NCBI GenBank assembly: GCA_947628955.1
Contig: CANRBX010000006.1
Span: 44,512 to 108,511 of the forward strand
Origin: an uncultured Lachnospiraceae bacterium
Lineage (GTDB): Bacteria; Bacillota; Clostridia; Lachnospirales; Lachnospiraceae
Direction of reading: 5' to 3'
DNA: 64,000 nucleotides
Under the pieces are notes generated by a model. It worked only from the letters and a program-made list of their open reading frames with translations. It was not told where the DNA came from and did no database searches. Of the stretch, positions 62,708 through 64,000 are shown piece by piece (positions within the stretch are counted from its first letter, which is position 1; the number at the start of each line of letters is the position of its first letter). The translations under genes and the position numbers were made by a program.

Positions 62708-62744
62708 TATATGAAATAGTATACCATAAAATAGATTTCATATA
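62708..62744. promoter_or_regulatory. LysR-type operator
   Basis: TATATGAAAT (62708-62717) and ATTTCATATA (62735-62744) are perfect inverse copies 17 bp apart in the spacer between the LysR gene and the divergent PNPOx gene. Confidence 0.7.
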
Positions 62745-62800
62745 CAATAGAAAAGTAAAGCAGTCCAAAAATTCGATGATACATAAAGGGGATGACAAGT

Positions 62801-63274
62801 ATGGACGAAACAATGCGCAGATCTGATCGGATATTGACGAATGAGGAAACGCTTCGCCTTTTTCACGAAGCCGAATATGGGGTGCTCTCGTTAATTGACG
62901 GAAATAACTTACCCTACGGTGTTCCAATGAGCTTTGCGCTGTGTGATCATGTGATCTACTTTCATTGCAGCGCTGCGAAAGGGAAAAAAGTTTCAAGTAT
63001 CAGACATTGTCCAAGCGCGTCTTTTACCGTGGTCGGCCACACCAAATTGCTGCCGGAGAAATTTGCGACTCTTTACATGTCCGGAATCGCTTACGGGACT
63101 GTCGATATCGTTCAGGAAGGCGCTGAAAAACGAAAGGGTATCGAAGCTATCCTTTACAAGTATTCGCCGGATTATATCGAAAAAGGCATGACATACATTG
63201 ATCACGCCATCGATAAGATTCTTATACTTAAACTTGATATTACAAAAATAACAGGGAAAGGGAGAAAAGCATAG
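62801..63274 (+). CDS. PNPOx/NimA-like flavoprotein
   Basis: 157 residues: ILTNEETLRLFHEAEYGVLS, NNLPYGVPMSFAL, YFHCSAAKGKK and SASFTVVG match the pyridoxamine-5'-phosphate-oxidase-like split-barrel family, close to the NimA nitroimidazole-reductase group that uses FMN. MDETMRR at 62801 is favoured because AAGGGG then sits nine bases away. It shares one base with the next gene, so the two are translated together. Confidence 0.9.
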   Translation: MDETMRRSDRILTNEETLRLFHEAEYGVLSLIDGNNLPYGVPMSFALCDHVIYFHCSAAKGKKVSSIRHCPSASFTVVGHTKLLPEKFATLYMSGIAYGTVDIVQEGAEKRKGIEAILYKYSPDYIEKGMTYIDHAIDKILILKLDITKITGKGRKA

Positions 63275-63894
63275 TGAATCAAACCTACTACATTGCAAGC
63301 TGTGTATTCACATTGAAATACCCGGGGCTCAGCAAGACCATTCAACAGTACATACATGATAGATTTGGTATGCAGATTGTCCGATGCTGTGTCCCAAAAT
63401 ATGATCTTCAGCGCTTCCGATCGCAAATGCCGGAGGACTATCGCGACAAATGGGACAGCATACCGGACTGCGCGAATTTCCTTCCGGGTGATACTGTGTA
63501 TTCGCTGTGCCATAACTGTTCAGCAATTCTGGAGGAAAGTAAACCCGGCCTAAACGTCAAATCGATCTGGGAACTTATCCTTTCGGACGAGGCCTTTGCG
63601 TACCACAATTACGGTGGTCAAAGCATTTTCGTGCAGGATTGCTGGCGGGCAAAGGACAGAAAATCAGAGCAGGATGCTGTGAGACAGCTTCTAAGGAATA
63701 TGAACTTTGATATCCACGAGCTGCCCGATAACCGGAAGAAAACAGATTTTTGCGGAGTTTCAACTTATCGCCCGTCACCGAAAAGAAATCTGGAACTGGC
63801 ACCACACCGGTTTGTTGAAAACGCGGTGGGGAAGTTTGTCCCCCGCACGAAAGAGGAACAGAGTTTCTTGGACTGGCGGAGGATCAGGTTCTGA
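63274..63894 (+). CDS. cysteine-rich protein, C-terminus replaced by fusion
   Basis: 206 residues from GTG at 63274 (the G of the upstream TAG). Conserved-looking YIASCVFTLKYPGLSKTI, CHNCSAILEES, VQDCWRAKD and DFCGVSTY place Cys/His residues as in CCG-type heterodisulfide-reductase-like proteins, but I cannot assign a family firmly. The last dozen codons (SFLDWRRIRF) come from a nitroreductase remnant read in the wrong frame, so the natural C-terminus is lost. It follows the flavoprotein gene and likely works in the same redox step. Confidence 0.7.
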   Translation: MNQTYYIASCVFTLKYPGLSKTIQQYIHDRFGMQIVRCCVPKYDLQRFRSQMPEDYRDKWDSIPDCANFLPGDTVYSLCHNCSAILEESKPGLNVKSIWELILSDEAFAYHNYGGQSIFVQDCWRAKDRKSEQDAVRQLLRNMNFDIHELPDNRKKTDFCGVSTYRPSPKRNLELAPHRFVENAVGKFVPRTKEEQSFLDWRRIRF

Positions 63895-63980
63895 CCGCGA
63901 TCATTGCGCTGGGTTATGCCGCAGACATCCCTGCCTGCCCGAAGCGCAAAGGTGTGGAGGACTTACTGAGGTATATCTAA
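63867..63980 (+). pseudogene. 3' end of a nitroreductase gene
   Basis: In the frame ending TAA at 63978-63980, the codons read LGLAEDQVLTAIIALGYAAD then IPACPKRKGVEDLLRYI, the standard tail of NADH nitroreductases. The rest of the gene is gone: it is joined to the cysteine-rich gene near 63860. Confidence 0.75.
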
Positions 63981-64000
63981 GCGCCAGAACAAGGAGACAC

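Overview
The window looks like chromosomal DNA of a GC-rich anaerobic Bacillota, most likely a gut Lachnospiraceae. Pointers are the infC-rpmI-rplT order behind an attenuated leader, a T-box in front of thrS, glutaminyl-tRNA synthetase, AsrABC sulfite reductase, hybrid cluster protein, DUF1540, NEW3/ABC operons, and AGGAGG-type ribosome binding sites. I saw no rRNA, tRNA or CRISPR array. Both window ends cut into other genes: a GH43-like gene on the left and a gene remnant on the right.

Layout. 1-6.6 kb, minus strand: glnS with a YdcF-like protein and a HAD phosphatase, a GH43-like gene, guanine deaminase and a PAP2 membrane phosphatase. 6.9-9.2 kb, plus: MATE exporter and lipid kinase. 9.2-12.4 kb, minus: glycosyltransferase, mutY and a SPOR-tailed cell-wall amidase. 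12.7-15.8 kb, plus: a TrpXYZ-type ABC importer. 16-22 kb, minus: an arabinoside locus of LacI regulator, sugar ABC importer and GH51 arabinofuranosidase, with a promoter and two matched operators. 22-26 kb: NatA plus NatB-CAAX-protease fusion, with an Xre regulator and a membrane protein. 26-29 kb: AAA/DUF4143 ATPase and metallophosphoesterase. 29-33 kb, plus: a cytosolic hybrid histidine kinase overlapping an HD-GYP-like output protein. 33-35 kb: translation operon rplT, rpmI, infC. 35-38.4 kb: NEW3 protein plus ABC exporter. 38.7-41.6 kb: T-box, small membrane protein, thrS. 41.6-47.2 kb: GH31, GH32 and DegV. 47.8-51.2 kb: a membrane hybrid kinase with two periplasmic-type sensor domains.

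From about 51.2 kb on, the sequence is more AT-rich and scarred. It holds a truncated Abi gene that keeps its promoter and a pseudoknot-forming leader, a second AAA/DUF4143 ATPase, a chimeric remnant made of pieces of hcp and the Crp/LysR gene ends, a phage-type Xre regulator, and an internally deleted BrnT toxin with its partner. Next comes an intact anaerobic redox block: asrCBA, hcp, a ferredoxin, a TIGR04076 protein, a Crp/Fnr regulator, a LysR regulator, a PNPOx-family flavoprotein and a cysteine-rich protein fused by deletion to the tail of a nitroreductase. Together these suggest detoxification of sulfite, hydroxylamine/NO and nitro compounds.

Intergenic DNA is unusually rich in structure: tandem repeats of 10, 17, 38, 45 and 69 bp, a dispersed 57-bp repeat, a MITE-like element, phased T-tracts upstream of the infC promoter, and several inverted-repeat operators. 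The strongest candidates for something new are the Abi leader RNA, the in-frame UAG between a membrane peptide and ThrRS, the kinase/HD-GYP-like pair, and a multi-hairpin RNA candidate near 55.2 kb.
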